Of a stretch of DNA of 64,000 bases, positions 18,189 through 29,312 are shown in pieces. The DNA is taken from assembly GCA_017644425.1 (NCBI GenBank), contig JAEPLN010000001.1, positions 1,116,001-1,180,000 on the forward strand, in the 5' to 3' direction. The stretch is from Prochlorococcus marinus CUG1433. GTDB taxonomy: Bacteria; Cyanobacteriota; Cyanobacteriia; PCC-6307; Cyanobiaceae. The position numbers were made by a program, and so were the translations under genes. Every line of letters starts with the position of its first letter. Within the stretch, counting starts at the first letter, position 1. The notes under the pieces were generated by a model. It searched no databases, was not told where the DNA came from, and saw nothing but the letters and a program-made list of their open reading frames with translations.

Positions 18189-21100
18189 TTACATTTTCTT
18201 TATGCCAAGCATCTCTTCTTCACTTGGGGGAACAATTAATTTGAAAGTATTCTTGAAATGAGACCAATTTTCAATTATTTTGGCGGCCTTTAAGCTATTT
18301 GTTTTTGCTCGATATTCTCTAATAATTTCCAATAAGATATCTTCCTGCCTTGATGAAGTTATTTTATGAATGCTTACTATTTCCATATTAACTTTATTAT
18401 TTAAATCATTATTCTCATCGATTATGAAAGCTATTCCACCAGTCATACCTGCACCAATATTTCTTCCTGTGGAACCTAGAATAACTACTTTCCCACCAGT
18501 CATGTATTCACAACAATGATCTCCTGCTCCCTCTGTTACTGCAGTGGCTCCACTATTTCTTACTGCAAATCTTTCTCCTGATTTTCCTAAAGCAAATAAT
18601 TTTCCACCTGTTGCTCCATAAAGGCAAGTATTTCCTAAGATAACTTGTTCGGAGGATATTTCATCTATTTTTGGTGGAATTATTGTGAGTATTCCTCCAT
18701 TCATTCCTTTACAAACATAATCATTAGCTTCTCCGATTAATTGAACATTCATTCCCTTCAATAAAAAGGCACCAAAGCTTTGTCCCGCATATCCTTTGAA
18801 ATTTAAGTTAAGTTCGCCATTGAAGCCGGTGTTTCCATGAAGTTCTGCGATTTCACCAGATATTTTCGCACAAACACTTCTATCTGTATTTTTTATCTCA
18901 ATTTCTTTGGTTAATATTTGGTGATTTTTAATTGAATCTATAAATTCAGTATCAGACAAAAACTCGTCCTCTAATACATAACCATTACTATGAGCATTTT
19001 TTGAATGTTTTAACCATGATCTATCAGGGGTTGAGTGTTTATTTACTAAAGAAGAAAGATCAATATTAGAAGTTTTGGGAAGATCGATATTTCTTGCAGA
19101 AAGAAATTCTTGATTACCAATCAGTTCTACCATATTAGAAACACCGATTTTACTCATAATCTGTCTTACTTCTTCAGCAATATAAAGGAAGAAATTGACA
19201 ACATTTTCTGGAATACCTTTAAATCTTTTTCTTAATTCTTCTTTTTGAGTGGCAACTCCAACTGGACACTTGTTTGTATGACAAACCCGAGCCATTATGC
19301 ATCCTTCAGCAATCATCGCCACAGAACCAAAACCGTATTCTTCAGCACCTAGTAAAGCTGCAATAACTACGTCCCAGCCTGTTTTAAGACCTCCATCAGT
19401 TCTCAAAATTACTCTATCGCGTAAGTTATTCTCTAAGAGAGATTTATGAACCTCAGCAACACCTAGTTCCCATGGTAAACCTGCATGTTTAATAGAACTC
19501 AGGGGTGAAGCACCTGTACCTCCGTCATGACCTGATATTTGAATTACATCTGCATTAGCTTTGCTTACTCCAGCAGCAATAGTGCCTATACCAATTTCAG
19601 AAACAAGTTTAACGCTTACTTTCGCTTTTGGATGAACTTGGTGTAAGTCGTGGATAAGTTGGGCTAAATCTTCAATTGAATAAATATCATGATGCGGGGG
19701 AGGAGATATTAAAGCTACTCCAGGTTTACTATTTCTTAGTTTTGCGATGTAAGAGTCAACTTTTGGACCAGGTAATTGTCCACCCTCTCCAGGTTTTGCA
19801 CCTTGAGCCATTTTAATTTCGAGTTGTTTACCACTTCTTAGATATTCAGGTGTCACTCCAAATCTTCCAGATGCTATTTGTTTAATAGCTGAGCATGCGG
19901 TGTCTCCATTCTCTAAGCCTTTAATAAATGGCAACGTCGCTGACTGAGTATTTTCATCGATATCATTTAAAACATTAAAACGAGCTGGATCTTCTCCCCC
20001 TTCTCCACTATTACTTTTTCCACCAATTCTATTCATTGCAACTGCTAAAACTTCATGCGCTTCTCTGGATAAAGCTCCTAAACTCATTCCTCCAGTACAG
20101 AACCTTTTGCAAATTGATTCAACACTTTCAACTTCCTCTAGTGGAATACTTTTTCTGGTTGAATTAATTGTTAGTAAATCTCTAAGAGATGTTGTCGGTC
20201 TATTCCTAATAAGTTTTTTGTAAGTTTCAAAATGATCGTATCCTGGCCCTTGTTTTACAGCTGAATGCAAAACTTTGGACATCTCTGGATTATTGGAATG
20301 ATATTCTCCATTATTTCTAAATTGTACAAATCCTAAAAATTCTAATTTCTTTAAATCGATCTCTGGATAGGCTTTCGTATGTATTGAAAGTGTTTCATTA
20401 GTTAATTCTTTTAATGTTATGCCAGCGATACGACTTGTTGTACCATCAAAAGCAATTTTTATTAAGTCAGATCCAAGGCCTACAGCTTCAAAAATTTGTG
20501 CTCCATGGTAACTAGATAAAAGTGAGATACCTATTTTTGAGAGAATTTTTCTTAGACCGTCTTCTAAAGCTTTTTTAATATTTTTTTGAACATCAACTAT
20601 TGATAATGGATTTATTTTTTTGCTATCAATGAGTTTTTGTGTTTTTGGATGTTTTAACCAGTGTCTACCTGCTTCGAAGGTCAACCAAGGGCAAACTGCA
20701 CTTGCTCCATATCCAATTAAACAAGCTAAATGATGTGTGCTCCAACATTGACCAGTCTCAATTATTAGAGAAGCTTTTAGCCTGATTTCTTTTTTAAGAA
20801 GATAATGATGAATTGCTCCAACAGCAAGTAAAGGAGGTATAAAAGTCTTTTTAGGATTAATTCCCTTATCAGAAATGATAATTATAGAGCAACCTTCTTT
20901 TATAGAAAGCTCACTCTGTTTACAGATTGCATTTAATTGGTTCTCTAAGCCTTGAACACCTTCCTCTAAATCAAACAAACTTGAAATTGTCTGAGATTTA
21001 ATTTTTGATTTTTTGATAGAAATGAGTTCTTCTTCATTAAGAATCGGACTTTGTAAATGAACAGAGGGTTTAGCATCTTTAATTTCAAATGGTGTACATC

Positions 21101-22760
21101 TTTCTCCTAGATGCATCTCTAAACTCATTACAAGTTTTTCTCTTAGAGGGTCAATAGGTGGATTAGTAACTTGCGCAAATCTTTGCTTAAAGTAGTCGTA
21201 TAAAATATGTGGCTTAGATGAAAGAACTGCTAATGGGATGTCGTCGCCCATGCAATAAGTAGGCTCTTTAGCTAATGAAGCCATTGAATCTAAGATAAGG
21301 TCATTATCTTCCGCTGAAAAACCGTATGCAGTTTGTTGTTGCAACAACTCAAGGTCTTTTAGTTTGCAGTCTTTAACCCATTCGTTATTTTCAAATTTTA
21401 TAGTTCTATTACTGAGTAGATTTTTATAATCATGTCTTTGAGCGGCTTCAGATTTTACTTCCCAATTTCTTAGGATTCTATTCTGATGAAAATCAACTGC
21501 CAACATTTGTCCCGGTCCTAATCGACCTTTTTCTATTACTCTTTCTTCTTCAAGATCTACTACTCCTGTTTCAGAACCCATGATTACAAAACCATCATTT
21601 GTAATTGAATATCTTGCTGGTCTTAAGCCATTTCTATCAAGCGTTGCACCGACAAAATTTCCATCAGCAAATACAAGGAGTGCTGGACCATCCCAAGCTT
21701 CTTGTAGGCTTGCAGAATATTCATAAAAAGCTTTTATATCTTCTCTCTGCTCAAGTTCTGGTTGATCTCTAAATGCTTCAGGAACAAGTTTTAATAATGA
21801 ATCAGTAATGGGCTGACCTGAACGAATATTGATTTCGAGGGTTGCATCAAGATTTGATGAATCACTTTTGTTTACATCTACAATAGGCTTGATTTCATTA
21901 GATAACTCTCCCCAAAAATCGTCTATATGTGTTTCTGAAGCTTTAGCCCAGTTGATATTACCTAAGAGAGTATTTATTTCGCCATTATGACCCAAAAATC
22001 TCATGGGTTGAGCTAGCGGCCATTTTGGAAGTGTATTAGTACTAAATCTACGATGATAAACAGAAAATGAAACTTTAAAACTCTCTTCTTTTAGATCTTG
22101 ATAAAACTCGGATAATATTTCAGAGCGAACCATACCTTTATAAACAACTGTTTGAGAACTTAGTGAGGCAAAATAAAATTCACAATCCCCAACATCGTTT
22201 TTGAAAGTTTCTCTTATTTTTTTCTCAATTCTTTTCCTTAATTGAAATAAAAGCTTTTCAACATCCTGATGGTCTTTTTTATCTATTAATAAAATCCACT
22301 GACAGATGAATGGAGCATTTGCTTTAGCTAAAGGACCTAAGATTTCATTATTTACAGGTACTTTTCTCCAAAATGTTTTGTTGACTTTTAATTTTTCTGC
22401 TTCTTGATCACATATTGATTTACATACTTCGATTTTTTCTTTTTTATTAGGCATAAAAACCATGCCTAAACCTCTATTAAATTCTTGATTATTTTTTAGA
22501 TTAATTTCCTCTTCTAGATATCCCCATGGAATTGAACATAAAATGCCCGCTCCATCTCCTGAGTCACTATCTCCTCCACAACCTCCTCTATGCTCCATGC
22601 AGTTAAGACCCTTTAGTGATTGCTTAAGGATCCAATTACTTTCTACCCCTTTAATATTTGCTATGAAACCAACTCCACACGCATCTTTCTCCCCAATTAT
22701 TCCTTTTGGGGAATAACTATCTTGATATGGGCCAACGATTCTTTTGATACTCTCTCCCAT
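18189..22760 (-). CDS. glsF: Ferredoxin-dependent glutamate synthase (Fd-GOGAT)
   Basis: This enzyme makes glutamate from glutamine and 2-oxoglutarate with electrons from reduced ferredoxin, completing ammonium assimilation. The 1523-aa chain has the glutamine amidotransferase nucleophile C28 in KDACGVGF, exposed after removal of a short propeptide. The central and FMN-binding synthase domains follow (LTSVK-type segment SVKLVSEIGIGTIAAGV, then ISGHDGGTGASPL), with 3Fe-4S cysteines in CIMARVCHTNKCPVG. A C-terminal GXGXG beta-helix domain completes it. No gltD-type small subunit is adjacent, consistent with the ferredoxin form. Confidence 0.96.
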   Translation of the reverse strand: MGESIKRIVGPYQDSYSPKGIIGEKDACGVGFIANIKGVESNWILKQSLKGLNCMEHRGGCGGDSDSGDGAGILCSIPWGYLEEEINLKNNQEFNRGLGMVFMPNKKEKIEVCKSICDQEAEKLKVNKTFWRKVPVNNEILGPLAKANAPFICQWILLIDKKDHQDVEKLLFQLRKRIEKKIRETFKNDVGDCEFYFASLSSQTVVYKGMVRSEILSEFYQDLKEESFKVSFSVYHRRFSTNTLPKWPLAQPMRFLGHNGEINTLLGNINWAKASETHIDDFWGELSNEIKPIVDVNKSDSSNLDATLEINIRSGQPITDSLLKLVPEAFRDQPELEQREDIKAFYEYSASLQEAWDGPALLVFADGNFVGATLDRNGLRPARYSITNDGFVIMGSETGVVDLEEERVIEKGRLGPGQMLAVDFHQNRILRNWEVKSEAAQRHDYKNLLSNRTIKFENNEWVKDCKLKDLELLQQQTAYGFSAEDNDLILDSMASLAKEPTYCMGDDIPLAVLSSKPHILYDYFKQRFAQVTNPPIDPLREKLVMSLEMHLGERCTPFEIKDAKPSVHLQSPILNEEELISIKKSKIKSQTISSLFDLEEGVQGLENQLNAICKQSELSIKEGCSIIIISDKGINPKKTFIPPLLAVGAIHHYLLKKEIRLKASLIIETGQCWSTHHLACLIGYGASAVCPWLTFEAGRHWLKHPKTQKLIDSKKINPLSIVDVQKNIKKALEDGLRKILSKIGISLLSSYHGAQIFEAVGLGSDLIKIAFDGTTSRIAGITLKELTNETLSIHTKAYPEIDLKKLEFLGFVQFRNNGEYHSNNPEMSKVLHSAVKQGPGYDHFETYKKLIRNRPTTSLRDLLTINSTRKSIPLEEVESVESICKRFCTGGMSLGALSREAHEVLAVAMNRIGGKSNSGEGGEDPARFNVLNDIDENTQSATLPFIKGLENGDTACSAIKQIASGRFGVTPEYLRSGKQLEIKMAQGAKPGEGGQLPGPKVDSYIAKLRNSKPGVALISPPPHHDIYSIEDLAQLIHDLHQVHPKAKVSVKLVSEIGIGTIAAGVSKANADVIQISGHDGGTGASPLSSIKHAGLPWELGVAEVHKSLLENNLRDRVILRTDGGLKTGWDVVIAALLGAEEYGFGSVAMIAEGCIMARVCHTNKCPVGVATQKEELRKRFKGIPENVVNFFLYIAEEVRQIMSKIGVSNMVELIGNQEFLSARNIDLPKTSNIDLSSLVNKHSTPDRSWLKHSKNAHSNGYVLEDEFLSDTEFIDSIKNHQILTKEIEIKNTDRSVCAKISGEIAELHGNTGFNGELNLNFKGYAGQSFGAFLLKGMNVQLIGEANDYVCKGMNGGILTIIPPKIDEISSEQVILGNTCLYGATGGKLFALGKSGERFAVRNSGATAVTEGAGDHCCEYMTGGKVVILGSTGRNIGAGMTGGIAFIIDENNDLNNKVNMEIVSIHKITSSRQEDILLEIIREYRAKTNSLKAAKIIENWSHFKNTFKLIVPPSEEEMLGIKKM

Positions 22761-22916
22761 AGATTATTTAATTCTATTTAGTTATTTATGTATTTCTATT
22801 ATAAAAATAAATATGAAAATAAATCTAAAGATAATGAATATTTACCAAAGAATTTTAATTTGACAAATTTTGAAAAAATATTAATTAAAAACTTTTAGTT
22901 GGTGCTCGTAAAAGGT

Positions 22917-22922
22917 TATGAT
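22917..22922 (+). promoter_or_regulatory. Candidate -10 element for the str operon
   Basis: TATGAT lies 35 nt before the rpsL start codon, a plausible -10 box giving a leader of roughly 28 nt. No clear -35 hexamer is present. A TTGACA at 22860-22865 stands further upstream but is not paired with a good -10 at normal spacing. Confidence 0.3.
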
Positions 22923-22956
22923 AGTTAAATATTTATTTTTATCTAAGTTTTAATAG

Positions 22957-23331
22957 ATGCCCACCATCTCGCAATTAATAGGTTCAGAAAGAAAACGTCT
23001 GACTAAGAAAACGAAATCTCCTGCATTAAAAGCCTGCCCTGAAAGAAGAGGGGTGTGTACAAGAGTTTATACATCAACACCTAAAAAACCTAATTCAGCT
23101 TTAAGAAAAGTCGCAAGGGTGAGATTAACTTCTGGTTTTGAAGTAACGGCTTATATCCCTGGAATTGGACATAATCTGCAAGAACACTCTGTAGTTTTAC
23201 TTAGGGGTGGAAGAGTTAAAGATTTGCCAGGAGTTAGATATCATATAATAAGAGGAACTTTAGATACGGCTGGAGTCAAAGATAGACGTCAATCCAGATC
23301 TAAGTATGGAGCAAAAGCTCCAAAAGATTAA
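22957..23331 (+). CDS. rpsL: 30S ribosomal protein S12
   Basis: S12 sits at the decoding centre of the small subunit and is the target region for streptomycin resistance changes. The 124-aa protein has the conserved [15 protein letters not shown] block and the [15 protein letters not shown] segment. Length is standard. It opens the str operon; rpsG follows after 24 nt. Confidence 0.99.
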   Translation: MPTISQLIGSERKRLTKKTKSPALKACPERRGVCTRVYTSTPKKPNSALRKVARVRLTSGFEVTAYIPGIGHNLQEHSVVLLRGGRVKDLPGVRYHIIRGTLDTAGVKDRRQSRSKYGAKAPKD

Positions 23332-23355
23332 TTTGTAAACATTACTTTTAAAAAA

Positions 23356-23826
23356 ATGTCACGTCGTAACGCAGCAGTAAAAAGAACAGTTCTTCCAGAT
23401 CCTCAATTTAATAGTCGTCTTGCTTCAATGATGATTTCTAGATTGATGAAACATGGAAAAAAATCTACAGCTCAAAGAATATTGTCTGATGCTTTTTCTT
23501 TAATAAGTGAGAGAACAGGGGGTAATGCAGTCGAATTATTTGAAACAGCCGTAAAAAATGCTACTCCTCTTGTAGAGGTGCGAGCTAGGAGAGTTGGTGG
23601 TGCAACATATCAAGTACCTATGGAAGTCCGCCAAGAGAGGGGTACAGCTATGGCACTAAGATGGCTTGTTACATTTTCACGTGCAAGAAATGGCAAAAGT
23701 ATGTCCCAAAAACTAGCTGGTGAGTTGATGGATGCAGCAAATGAAACTGGTAGTGCAGTTAAAAAAAGAGAAGACACTCATAAAATGGCTGAAGCTAATA
23801 AAGCTTTTGCACATTACAGATATTAA
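23356..23826 (+). CDS. rpsG: 30S ribosomal protein S7
   Basis: S7 organises the head of the small subunit and contacts E-site tRNA. The 156-aa product carries [19 protein letters not shown] and the terminal KAFAHYRY, both strongly conserved. Between rpsL and fusA in the canonical str order. Confidence 0.99.
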   Translation: MSRRNAAVKRTVLPDPQFNSRLASMMISRLMKHGKKSTAQRILSDAFSLISERTGGNAVELFETAVKNATPLVEVRARRVGGATYQVPMEVRQERGTAMALRWLVTFSRARNGKSMSQKLAGELMDAANETGSAVKKREDTHKMAEANKAFAHYRY

Positions 23827-23922
23827 TTTCATCAAAAGGTACTTAAGTAGTTTATTATTATTAAAGTTTGCTTTTAGAGCGAACTATACTTATCAAAAAT
23901 TATTTTATTTGGAGCTTTAAAA

Positions 23923-25998
23923 TTGGCACGCGACTTTCCCCTAGAACGAGTAAGGAATATAGGTATAGCTGCCCATATTGATGCAGGGAAGACCACAACT
24001 ACTGAAAGAATTTTATTTTATTCAGGTGTTGTTCATAAGATAGGAGAAGTTCATGATGGTGCTGCCGTAACAGATTGGATGGCGCAAGAACGCGAAAGAG
24101 GAATAACTATTACTGCTGCTGCAATATCCACTAGTTGGCAAGATCATAGAATTAATATTATTGATACTCCTGGTCACGTTGATTTTACTATCGAAGTGGA
24201 AAGATCAATGCGAGTCTTGGACGGAGTAATAGCTGTGTTTTGTGCAGTTGGTGGAGTTCAGCCTCAATCAGAGACTGTTTGGCGTCAAGCAGATAGATAC
24301 TCTGTCCCAAGAATGGTTTTTGTAAATAAAATGGACAGGACTGGTGCAGATTTTCTGAAAGTTAATAAGCAAATTAAAGATCGACTAAAGGCAAATGCAC
24401 TCCCAATTCAATTACCTATTGGAGCTGAAGGTGATCTTACAGGCATTATTGATTTAGTCGCCAATAAAGCATATCTTTATAAAAATGACTTAGGTACTGA
24501 TATTGAAGAAGCACCAATTCCATCTGACATGAAGGAGCAAGCAGATGAGTGGAGATTCAAATTGATGGAAAGCGTCGCTGAAAATGATGAAGAGTTGATT
24601 GAGGTTTTCCTTGAAACAGGGGAATTATCCGAGGAACAACTGAAAAAAGGTATTAGAGAAGGTGTTTTAAATCATGGATTAGTTCCTGTTCTTTGTGGTT
24701 CAGCATTTAAGAATAAAGGTGTTCAACTTGTATTAGATGCTGTTGTTGATTATTTGCCAGCTCCAGTTGATGTGAAACCAATACAAGGAGTTTTACCAAG
24801 CGGAAAAGAAGATATTCGACCTTCAGATGATAATGCCCCTTTCAGTGCATTAGCTTTCAAAGTGATGTCAGATCCCTATGGGAAATTAACTTTTGTAAGA
24901 ATGTATTCAGGCGTTCTCTCGAAGGGAAGTTATGTAATGAATTCCACGAAGGATGCTAAAGAAAGAATTTCAAGATTAGTGATTTTAAAGGCTGATGAAA
25001 GGGAGGAGGTTGATGAATTGAGGGCTGGCGATTTAGGTGCTGTATTAGGTCTTAAAAACACCACAACTGGTGATACTTTATGTAATACAGAAGATCCTAT
25101 AGTTCTCGAGACATTATTCATTCCAGAACCTGTTATTTCAGTTGCAGTTGAGCCAAAAACTAAAGGTGATATGGAAAAATTGTCAAAAGCTTTAACAGCC
25201 TTATCCGAAGAGGATCCAACTTTTAGGGTAAGTACAGATCCTGAGACAAATCAAACTGTAATTGCGGGTATGGGTGAATTGCACTTGGAAATCCTTGTTG
25301 ACAGAATGTTGAGAGAATTTAAAGTTGAAGCCAACATTGGAGCTCCTCAGGTTTCCTACAGAGAGACGATTAGGTCAAGTTCTAAAGGTGAAGGTAAATA
25401 TGCAAGACAAACTGGAGGGAAAGGTCAATATGGTCATGTAATAATTGAAATGGAACCTGCCGAAGTTGGTAAAGGTTTTGAATTTGTCAACAAAATTGTT
25501 GGCGGAGCTGTACCAAAAGAGTATATTGGACCTGCATCTAATGGAATGAAGGAAACCTGTGAATCTGGTGTTCTTGCCGGTTATCCACTCATTGATGTAA
25601 AAGTAACACTAGTCGATGGTTCATTCCACGATGTAGACTCATCTGAAATGGCCTTCAAAATTGCAGGTTCCATGGCTTTTAAAGACGGGGTTAAAAAATG
25701 CAATCCAGTCCTCTTAGAGCCTATGATGAAAGTTGAGGTCGAAAGTCCTGATGACTTTCTTGGATCTGTAATAGGTGATCTCTCCTCTAGAAGAGGTCAA
25801 GTAGAAGGACAATCTGTTGATGATGGATTGTCCAAGGTACAGGCCAAAGTGCCCTTAGCCGAAATGTTCGGTTATGCCACTCAACTCCGATCAATGACTC
25901 AAGGTCGGGGTATATTTTCAATGGAGTTCGCAAATTATGAGGAAGTTCCTCGTAATGTTGCTGAAGCTATCATTTCCAAGAATCAGGGCAGCTCCTGA
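23923..25998 (+). CDS. fusA: Translation elongation factor G
   Basis: EF-G is the GTPase that drives translocation. The 691-aa protein has the P-loop in [17 protein letters not shown], switch II in DTPGHVDF and the NKMD base-recognition motif in [11 protein letters not shown]. It then has the domain IV loop [11 protein letters not shown]. The start is a TTG at 23923, giving the conserved [15 protein letters not shown]-terminus. It lies 96 nt after rpsG and 44 nt before tuf. Confidence 0.98.
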   Translation: MARDFPLERVRNIGIAAHIDAGKTTTTERILFYSGVVHKIGEVHDGAAVTDWMAQERERGITITAAAISTSWQDHRINIIDTPGHVDFTIEVERSMRVLDGVIAVFCAVGGVQPQSETVWRQADRYSVPRMVFVNKMDRTGADFLKVNKQIKDRLKANALPIQLPIGAEGDLTGIIDLVANKAYLYKNDLGTDIEEAPIPSDMKEQADEWRFKLMESVAENDEELIEVFLETGELSEEQLKKGIREGVLNHGLVPVLCGSAFKNKGVQLVLDAVVDYLPAPVDVKPIQGVLPSGKEDIRPSDDNAPFSALAFKVMSDPYGKLTFVRMYSGVLSKGSYVMNSTKDAKERISRLVILKADEREEVDELRAGDLGAVLGLKNTTTGDTLCNTEDPIVLETLFIPEPVISVAVEPKTKGDMEKLSKALTALSEEDPTFRVSTDPETNQTVIAGMGELHLEILVDRMLREFKVEANIGAPQVSYRETIRSSSKGEGKYARQTGGKGQYGHVIIEMEPAEVGKGFEFVNKIVGGAVPKEYIGPASNGMKETCESGVLAGYPLIDVKVTLVDGSFHDVDSSEMAFKIAGSMAFKDGVKKCNPVLLEPMMKVEVESPDDFLGSVIGDLSSRRGQVEGQSVDDGLSKVQAKVPLAEMFGYATQLRSMTQGRGIFSMEFANYEEVPRNVAEAIISKNQGSS

Positions 25999-26042
25999 TC
26001 TCTAAACTAAAACACACTAAACCCTCGATTCTTTAATTCAAA

Positions 26043-27242
26043 ATGGCTCGCGAGAAGTTCGAAAGGAACAAACCACATGTCAACATAGGTACTATCGGCC
26101 ATGTTGATCATGGAAAAACAACACTAACTGCTGCTATTACAAATGTATTAGCTAAAAAAGGTCAAGCTCAAGCTCAAGACTATGGAGACATTGATGGTGC
26201 TCCTGAGGAAAGAGAACGTGGCATTACTATTAATACAGCTCACGTCGAATATGAAACTGAAGGCAGACATTATGCTCATGTCGATTGTCCAGGACATGCT
26301 GATTATGTAAAAAACATGATTACAGGTGCAGCCCAGATGGATGGAGCAATTCTAGTCTGCGCAGCTACAGATGGCCCTATGGCTCAGACAAAAGAGCATA
26401 TTCTTTTAGCTAAACAGGTGGGAGTTCCTGCTCTTGTAGTTGCTCTCAATAAATGCGATATGGTCGATGATGAAGAAATTATTGAACTTGTGGAAATGGA
26501 AATCAGAGAACTACTAGATAGTTATGACTTTCCAGGAGATGATATTCCTATAGTTCAAGTTTCTGGTTTAAAAGCTCTTGAAGGCGATTCTACTTGGGAA
26601 TCAAAGATTGAAGAATTAATGAAAGCAGTTGATGCTAGCATCCCAGAACCCGAAAGAGAAGTTGATAAACCATTCTTAATGGCTGTTGAAGACGTTTTCT
26701 CAATTACTGGTAGAGGTACTGTGGCTACTGGAAGAATTGAGAGAGGTAAAGTAAAAGTTGGAGAAGAAGTTGAAATAGTTGGAATTAGAGATACAAGGTT
26801 AACAACTGTTACTGGAGTTGAAATGTTCCGTAAACTTCTTGATGAAGGTATGGCTGGCGATAATGTCGGGTTACTTTTACGTGGGGTTCAGAAAGAAGAT
26901 ATTGAAAGAGGTATGGTGCTCGTCAAAAAGGGATCTATTACTCCTCATACACAGTTTGAAGGGGAAGTTTATGTTCTTAAAAAAGAAGAGGGAGGTAGAC
27001 ATACACCTTTCTTCGCTGGATATAGACCACAGTTTTATATCAGAACAACTGATGTAACTGGACAAATAACAGCATTTACCTCTGATGATGGATCTAATGT
27101 TGAAATGGTTATGCCGGGCGACAGAATTAAGATGACAGGAGAATTAATTTGTCCTGTAGCTATTGAGCAGGGTATGCGATTCGCGATACGTGAAGGTGGC
27201 CGTACTATTGGTGCAGGAGTTGTTTCAAAAATTCTCAAATAA
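26043..27242 (+). CDS. tuf: Translation elongation factor Tu
   Basis: EF-Tu delivers aminoacyl-tRNA to the ribosome. The 399-aa sequence shows GHVDHGKTT (P-loop), [25 protein letters not shown] (switch II onwards) and [10 protein letters not shown] (base recognition). It has the usual domain 2/3 sequence to [12 protein letters not shown] single copy is seen here. A short terminator-like hairpin follows 56 nt downstream. Confidence 0.99.
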
Positions 27243-27298
27243 TTTTTTTGAATTTTAGAAATTTAACCTCAATCATCTAATATTAATAACTAGATGAG

Positions 27299-27323
27299 GG
27301 CCGTTGGTTAACAACGGCCTTTT
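27299..27323 (+). terminator. Terminator-like hairpin between tuf and rpsJ
   Basis: An 8-bp GC-rich stem, GGCCGTTG (27299-27306) with CAACGGCC (27312-27319), closes a GTTAA loop and is followed by four T residues. The short T-run suggests a partial terminator, or attenuator, so some transcripts may read through into rpsJ, which starts 18 nt later. Confidence 0.7.
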
Positions 27324-27341
27324 ACTAAATTACTCAAAATT

Positions 27342-27662
27342 ATGACTGCATCAATTGCACAACAAAAAATAAGAATAAGACTAAAAGCGTTCGATAGGAG
27401 AATGCTTGATTTATCTTGCGACAAAATAATCCAAACTGCCGATACTACCGCTGCATCAGCAATAGGTCCAATACCTTTACCTACAAAAAGAAAAATTTAT
27501 TGTGTCCTCAGATCACCTCATGTTGATAAAGATTCAAGAGAGCATTTTGAAACAAGAACTCATCGAAGATTAATAGATATTTATAGTCCTTCAGCAAAGA
27601 CTATAGATGCCCTAATGAAGTTGGATCTTCCTAGTGGTGTAGATATAGAAGTTAAACTTTAA
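27342..27662 (+). CDS. rpsJ: 30S ribosomal protein S10
   Basis: S10 is a small-subunit head protein that also pairs with NusB in antitermination. The 106-aa product has the core [15 protein letters not shown] and the [26 protein letters not shown] segment. Placement directly behind tuf, away from the main ribosomal cluster, is typical of cyanobacteria. Confidence 0.98.
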   Translation: MTASIAQQKIRIRLKAFDRRMLDLSCDKIIQTADTTAASAIGPIPLPTKRKIYCVLRSPHVDKDSREHFETRTHRRLIDIYSPSAKTIDALMKLDLPSGVDIEVKL

Positions 27663-27718
27663 AAAATCCCGAAAAAGACTTAAATTGATTAATATAAATA
27701 GATATAAATGAGGTTTAA

Positions 27719-28375
27719 ATGGGAGAGCTGTTAGTAAGGGAATTACCTTTATTTCCTCTGCCAGAAGTTGTTCTTTTTCCTCAAGAAGTATTACCTTTAC
27801 ACATTTTTGAGTCGAGATATAAAATAATGCTCAAATCTGTTCTTGAGTCTGATTCTATGTTTGGGGTCATAAAGTGGGATCCAAATACTAAAAGCATGGC
27901 TAATATTGGATGTTGCGCTCAAATTATCAAACATCAAACTGCAGAAGATGGCAGAAGCAATATAGTGACTATAGGACAACAAAGATTTCAAGTATTAGAG
28001 ATTACACGTTCAACTCCTTTCTGTTCGGCGATGGTAAGTTGGATTAGTGATGAAAATATTGATAACTTTCAAAAATTAGACGCCCTCAAAGATTCAGTTA
28101 CAGAAGCACTAAATGACGTTATAAATTTAACAGGCAAATTAACTAATTCCAAAAAAAACTTACCCGATAAGTTACCCAAGAATCCTATGGAATTGTCTTT
28201 TTGGATTGGAGCTCATTTGGGCGGCCCTGTTGCAGAAGAACAGCAAAGACTTCTAGAGGAAAGAAATACTTATACCCGCCTGCAGAGGGAATATGAAATG
28301 CTTGATCACACAAGAAAACAACTTGCAGCAAGGACGGCCTTGAAAGAAAGTTTTCCTGATATCAAAGAAAATTAA
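27719..28375 (+). CDS. Lon substrate-binding domain protein
   Basis: The 218-aa protein consists of the N-terminal (LAN) domain of Lon protease without the ATPase or protease domains. Its start RELPLFPLPEVVLFPQEVLPLHIFESRYK is diagnostic. The C-terminal part is helical (EEQQRLLEERNTYTRLQREYEML). Stand-alone copies occur across cyanobacteria and plants, with unclear roles, perhaps as adaptors. Its stop codon directly abuts the start of the methyltransferase gene, with no gap. Confidence 0.9.
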   Translation: MGELLVRELPLFPLPEVVLFPQEVLPLHIFESRYKIMLKSVLESDSMFGVIKWDPNTKSMANIGCCAQIIKHQTAEDGRSNIVTIGQQRFQVLEITRSTPFCSAMVSWISDENIDNFQKLDALKDSVTEALNDVINLTGKLTNSKKNLPDKLPKNPMELSFWIGAHLGGPVAEEQQRLLEERNTYTRLQREYEMLDHTRKQLAARTALKESFPDIKEN

Positions 28376-29311
28376 ATGTTTGAATTGTTATCAACCCCTT
28401 TCTTACTGATTTTATTCGTCTTAGCTATATCAATTTTATGGATAATTAATCCAAGAAAATATATTTCTTCAGGTACAGTGGCATCTGCCTATGATGCTTG
28501 GACTCAGGACAAATTGCTTGAGAGATTATGGGGAGAGCATATACATTTGGGCTTTTATTCCCCAGGGGGGCGAAAAATTGATTTTAGAGATGCCAAAGTG
28601 CAGTTTGTTCATGAGTTAGTCAAATGGAGCGGTTTAGATAAATTGCCTAAAGGGTCCAGAATACTTGATGTAGGTTGTGGAATAGGAGGAAGCTCTAGGA
28701 TTCTTGCAAAGTATTATGGGTTTAATGTTACTGGCATTACAATTAGTCCTGCTCAAGTAAAGAGAGCTAGAGAACTTACTTCTGATGAGCTGAATTGCAA
28801 TTTCCAAGTTATGGATGCATTAGATTTAAAATTTGCAGATGGATCTTTTGACGCCGTATGGAGTGTTGAGGCAGGTGCGCATATGAATGATAAAAATAAA
28901 TTTGCAGATGAAATGCTAAGGACCTTAAGACCTGGAGGTTTTTTGGCATTGGCTGATTGGAATTCAAGAGATCTTAGGGAGTCCCCCCCATCTTTTCTGG
29001 AAAAAATAGTTCTTAAGCAATTACTTGAGCAGTGGGTTCATCCTAACTTTATTAGCATCAAGGAATTTGGTAATATTCTCGGAAAGAATAAAAATAGTGC
29101 AGGAAGAGTTATCTTTGAAAATTGGAATATTTATACAAATCCTTCATGGTACGATTCCATCATTGAAGGTATCCGACGCCCTTTTGCTATCTTATCTCTT
29201 GGTCCTCTCGCGATAATCAAATCTATTAGAGAAATTCCGACAATATTGCTTATGAATTGGGCTTTTAGAAAAGGTTTAATGGAATTCGGGGTATATAAAT
29301 GTAGAGGATAA
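28376..29311 (+). CDS. MPBQ/MSBQ methyltransferase (plastoquinone and tocopherol pathway)
   Basis: The 311-aa protein has one N-terminal membrane helix (about residues 5-25). A class I SAM-dependent methyltransferase domain follows with motif I ILDVGCGIGGSSRIL and GITISPAQVKRA. The sequence closely follows the cyanobacterial 2-methyl-6-phytyl/solanyl-benzoquinol methyltransferase pattern (HLGFYSPGG, WSVEAGAHMNDK, C-terminal REIPTILLMNWAF). It would methylate quinol precursors in the thylakoid membrane. The assignment to this subgroup rests on pattern recall, not on a search. Confidence 0.87.
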   Translation: MFELLSTPFLLILFVLAISILWIINPRKYISSGTVASAYDAWTQDKLLERLWGEHIHLGFYSPGGRKIDFRDAKVQFVHELVKWSGLDKLPKGSRILDVGCGIGGSSRILAKYYGFNVTGITISPAQVKRARELTSDELNCNFQVMDALDLKFADGSFDAVWSVEAGAHMNDKNKFADEMLRTLRPGGFLALADWNSRDLRESPPSFLEKIVLKQLLEQWVHPNFISIKEFGNILGKNKNSAGRVIFENWNIYTNPSWYDSIIEGIRRPFAILSLGPLAIIKSIREIPTILLMNWAFRKGLMEFGVYKCRG

Positions 29312-29312
29312 A

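Noticed and set aside
22860-22865. TTGACA as the -35 box for the rpsL promoter
   Set aside because: No acceptable -10 hexamer lies 16-18 nt downstream; a TATGAT nearer the gene is a better candidate but needs a different -35.
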